Assembly (NCBI GenBank): GCA_024636395.1
Contig: JAGXHD010000073.1
Location: forward strand, 1-16,105
Reading direction: 5' to 3'
DNA length: 16,105 nucleotides
Source: Sulfitobacter sp.
GTDB taxonomy: Bacteria > Pseudomonadota > Alphaproteobacteria > Rhodobacterales > Rhodobacteraceae
Shown: positions 15,487 to 16,105 of the stretch, piece after piece
Layout of the letters: every line of letters begins with the position of its first letter
Numbering within the stretch: the first letter of the stretch is position 1
The notes under the pieces: generated by a model
Told to the model about the DNA's origin: nothing
The model's database searches: none
The model's input: only the letters and a program-made list of their open reading frames with translations
Made by a program: the position numbers and the translations under genes

Positions 15487-15523
15487 GTTCCAAAGTATAT
15501 TTTCGGAACCAAACGCGCTTTGG
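15487..15523. promoter_or_regulatory. Two adjacent dyads in the divergent intergenic region
   Basis: GTTCC (15487-15491) and GGAAC (15505-15509) flank an AT-rich core with TATATT on the plus strand and TATACT on the minus strand, each five of six matches to a -10 box, one for each direction. Immediately next to it CCAAA (15509-15513) and TTTGG (15519-15523) flank CGCGC. The arrangement could be a shared promoter with an operator for the secreted-protein gene and the HD-domain gene; no convincing -35 elements are seen. Confidence 0.3.
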
Positions 15524-15541
15524 CGTAACGCGGAGGCAGAT

Positions 15542-16105
15542 ATGGCGCAGCAACCCCGTGCGTGGCAGCGAATGCTTTCTGGCCGCAGGCTCGATCTGCT
15601 TGATCCGACCCCAGTAGATATCGAGATAGAGGATATCGCACATGGTCTTGCCTTTGTCGCGCGCTGGAACGGGCAGACTTATGGCGATTTCGCCTATTCC
15701 GTGGCGGAGCATTCCTTGCTGGTGGAAACGATTTTCGGTCGGATCGCACCCCATGCTCCGGCGAGATGGCGGCTGGCGGCGTTGCTCCACGATGCCCCCG
15801 AATACGTGATCGGTGATATGATTTCGCCGGTGAAGGCCGCTGTAGGTCCCGGGTACGGCGCACTGGACGAACGGCTGGAGGCCGCAGTGCATATCCGCTT
15901 TGGCTTGCCCGCGAAGGTGCCCCCTGCCATCAAAAAGCAGATCAAGAAAGCTGACCGGGTGAGTGCCTGGATGGAGGCGGTGCAGATCGCCGGGTTCGAC
16001 GCGGCAGAGGCAGACCGCTTCTTCGGCAAACCCGATCCGGCGCTCAAGGACGGGCTGGAGATCACGCTGCGCCCCCCCGTTGAGGTCCGCGCTGAATTCA
16101 CCGCC
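15542..16105 (+). CDS. HD-domain phosphohydrolase, YfbR-like (3' end outside window)
   Basis: The frame stays open from ATG 15542 to the window edge, giving 188 residues of an incomplete protein. GGAGG (15532-15536) lies 5 nt before the start. HD-superfamily metal ligands are visible as H57 in SVAEHSLLV, H83-D84 in AALLHDAPEYVIGDM, and D139 in KKADRVSAWMEA. The HDAPE motif and the overall layout resemble the YfbR-type 5'-deoxynucleotidase and related HD hydrolases. The substrate is not determinable here; a nucleotide or nucleotide-like compound is the usual guess. It is divergent from the small secreted protein across a 98-bp gap. Confidence 0.85.
   Translation, partial: MAQQPRAWQRMLSGRRLDLLDPTPVDIEIEDIAHGLAFVARWNGQTYGDFAYSVAEHSLLVETIFGRIAPHAPARWRLAALLHDAPEYVIGDMISPVKAAVGPGYGALDERLEAAVHIRFGLPAKVPPAIKKQIKKADRVSAWMEAVQIAGFDAAEADRFFGKPDPALKDGLEITLRPPVEVRAEFTA

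Noticed and set aside
1..16105. Mobile element, defence system or CRISPR array
   Set aside because: No transposase, integrase, restriction or Cas-like protein, no long or regularly spaced repeats, and every gene is typical chromosomal content.

Overview
This window looks like ordinary chromosome from an alphaproteobacterium, most probably a Rhodobacterales/Roseobacter-group marine bacterium. I infer this from the protein sequences (alphaproteobacterial DnaA/DnaN/RecF/GyrB in that order, a bacterial mitofilin next to HemY, a DUF2853 protein), the moderately high GC content and the AAGG/GGAG ribosome binding sites. No phage, insertion sequence, CRISPR array, tRNA or rRNA is visible. The window is packed with genes and no gene-free stretch exceeds about 220 bases.

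Layout. (1) Bases 1-5741, plus strand: the 3' part of dnaA, then dnaN, recF and gyrB, the classic replication-initiation block. A hairpin lies between dnaA and dnaN, and a good promoter lies just before gyrB. (2) Bases 5794-5824: a 13-bp perfect hairpin shared as terminator by gyrB and the converging hemY. (3) Bases 5835-9418, minus strand, transcribed right to left: hemD (uroporphyrinogen-III synthase), a mitofilin/Mic60-like membrane protein and HemY, a TPR membrane protein with a C-terminal four-cysteine knuckle. (4) Bases 9505-12233, plus strand, divergent from hemD: tsaD, gpsA, a YciI-like protein and an EVE-domain protein, in a tight run with 4-nt and 1-nt overlaps. (5) Bases 12234-12454: a gene-free gap with two hairpin terminators and, between them, weak signals that could be a small minus-strand RNA. 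(6) Bases 12455-15443, minus strand: a DUF2853 protein, an extensin-like (zinc-peptidase-like fold) membrane-anchored protein, ahcY (S-adenosylhomocysteine hydrolase) and a small secreted protein. (7) From 15542 to the window end, plus strand: the 5' part of an HD-domain phosphohydrolase, divergent from the small secreted protein.

How the genes work together. DnaA, DnaN, RecF and GyrB serve replication initiation, processivity, gap repair and supercoiling. HemD makes uroporphyrinogen III, while HemY and Mic60 are inner-membrane proteins that recur beside heme genes in alphaproteobacteria. TsaD (t6A37 tRNA modification) and GpsA (glycerol-3-phosphate for phospholipids) are translationally coupled, and the EVE protein at the end of the same run may recognise modified nucleic acid. 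AhcY closes the SAM methylation cycle by removing SAH.

I did not find a clearly undescribed system. The items most worth a second look are the possible minus-strand RNA or attenuator between 12238 and 12371, the ahcY leader hairpin that covers its own ribosome binding site, the HemY cysteine knuckle, and the TsaD-GpsA-YciI-EVE coupling.
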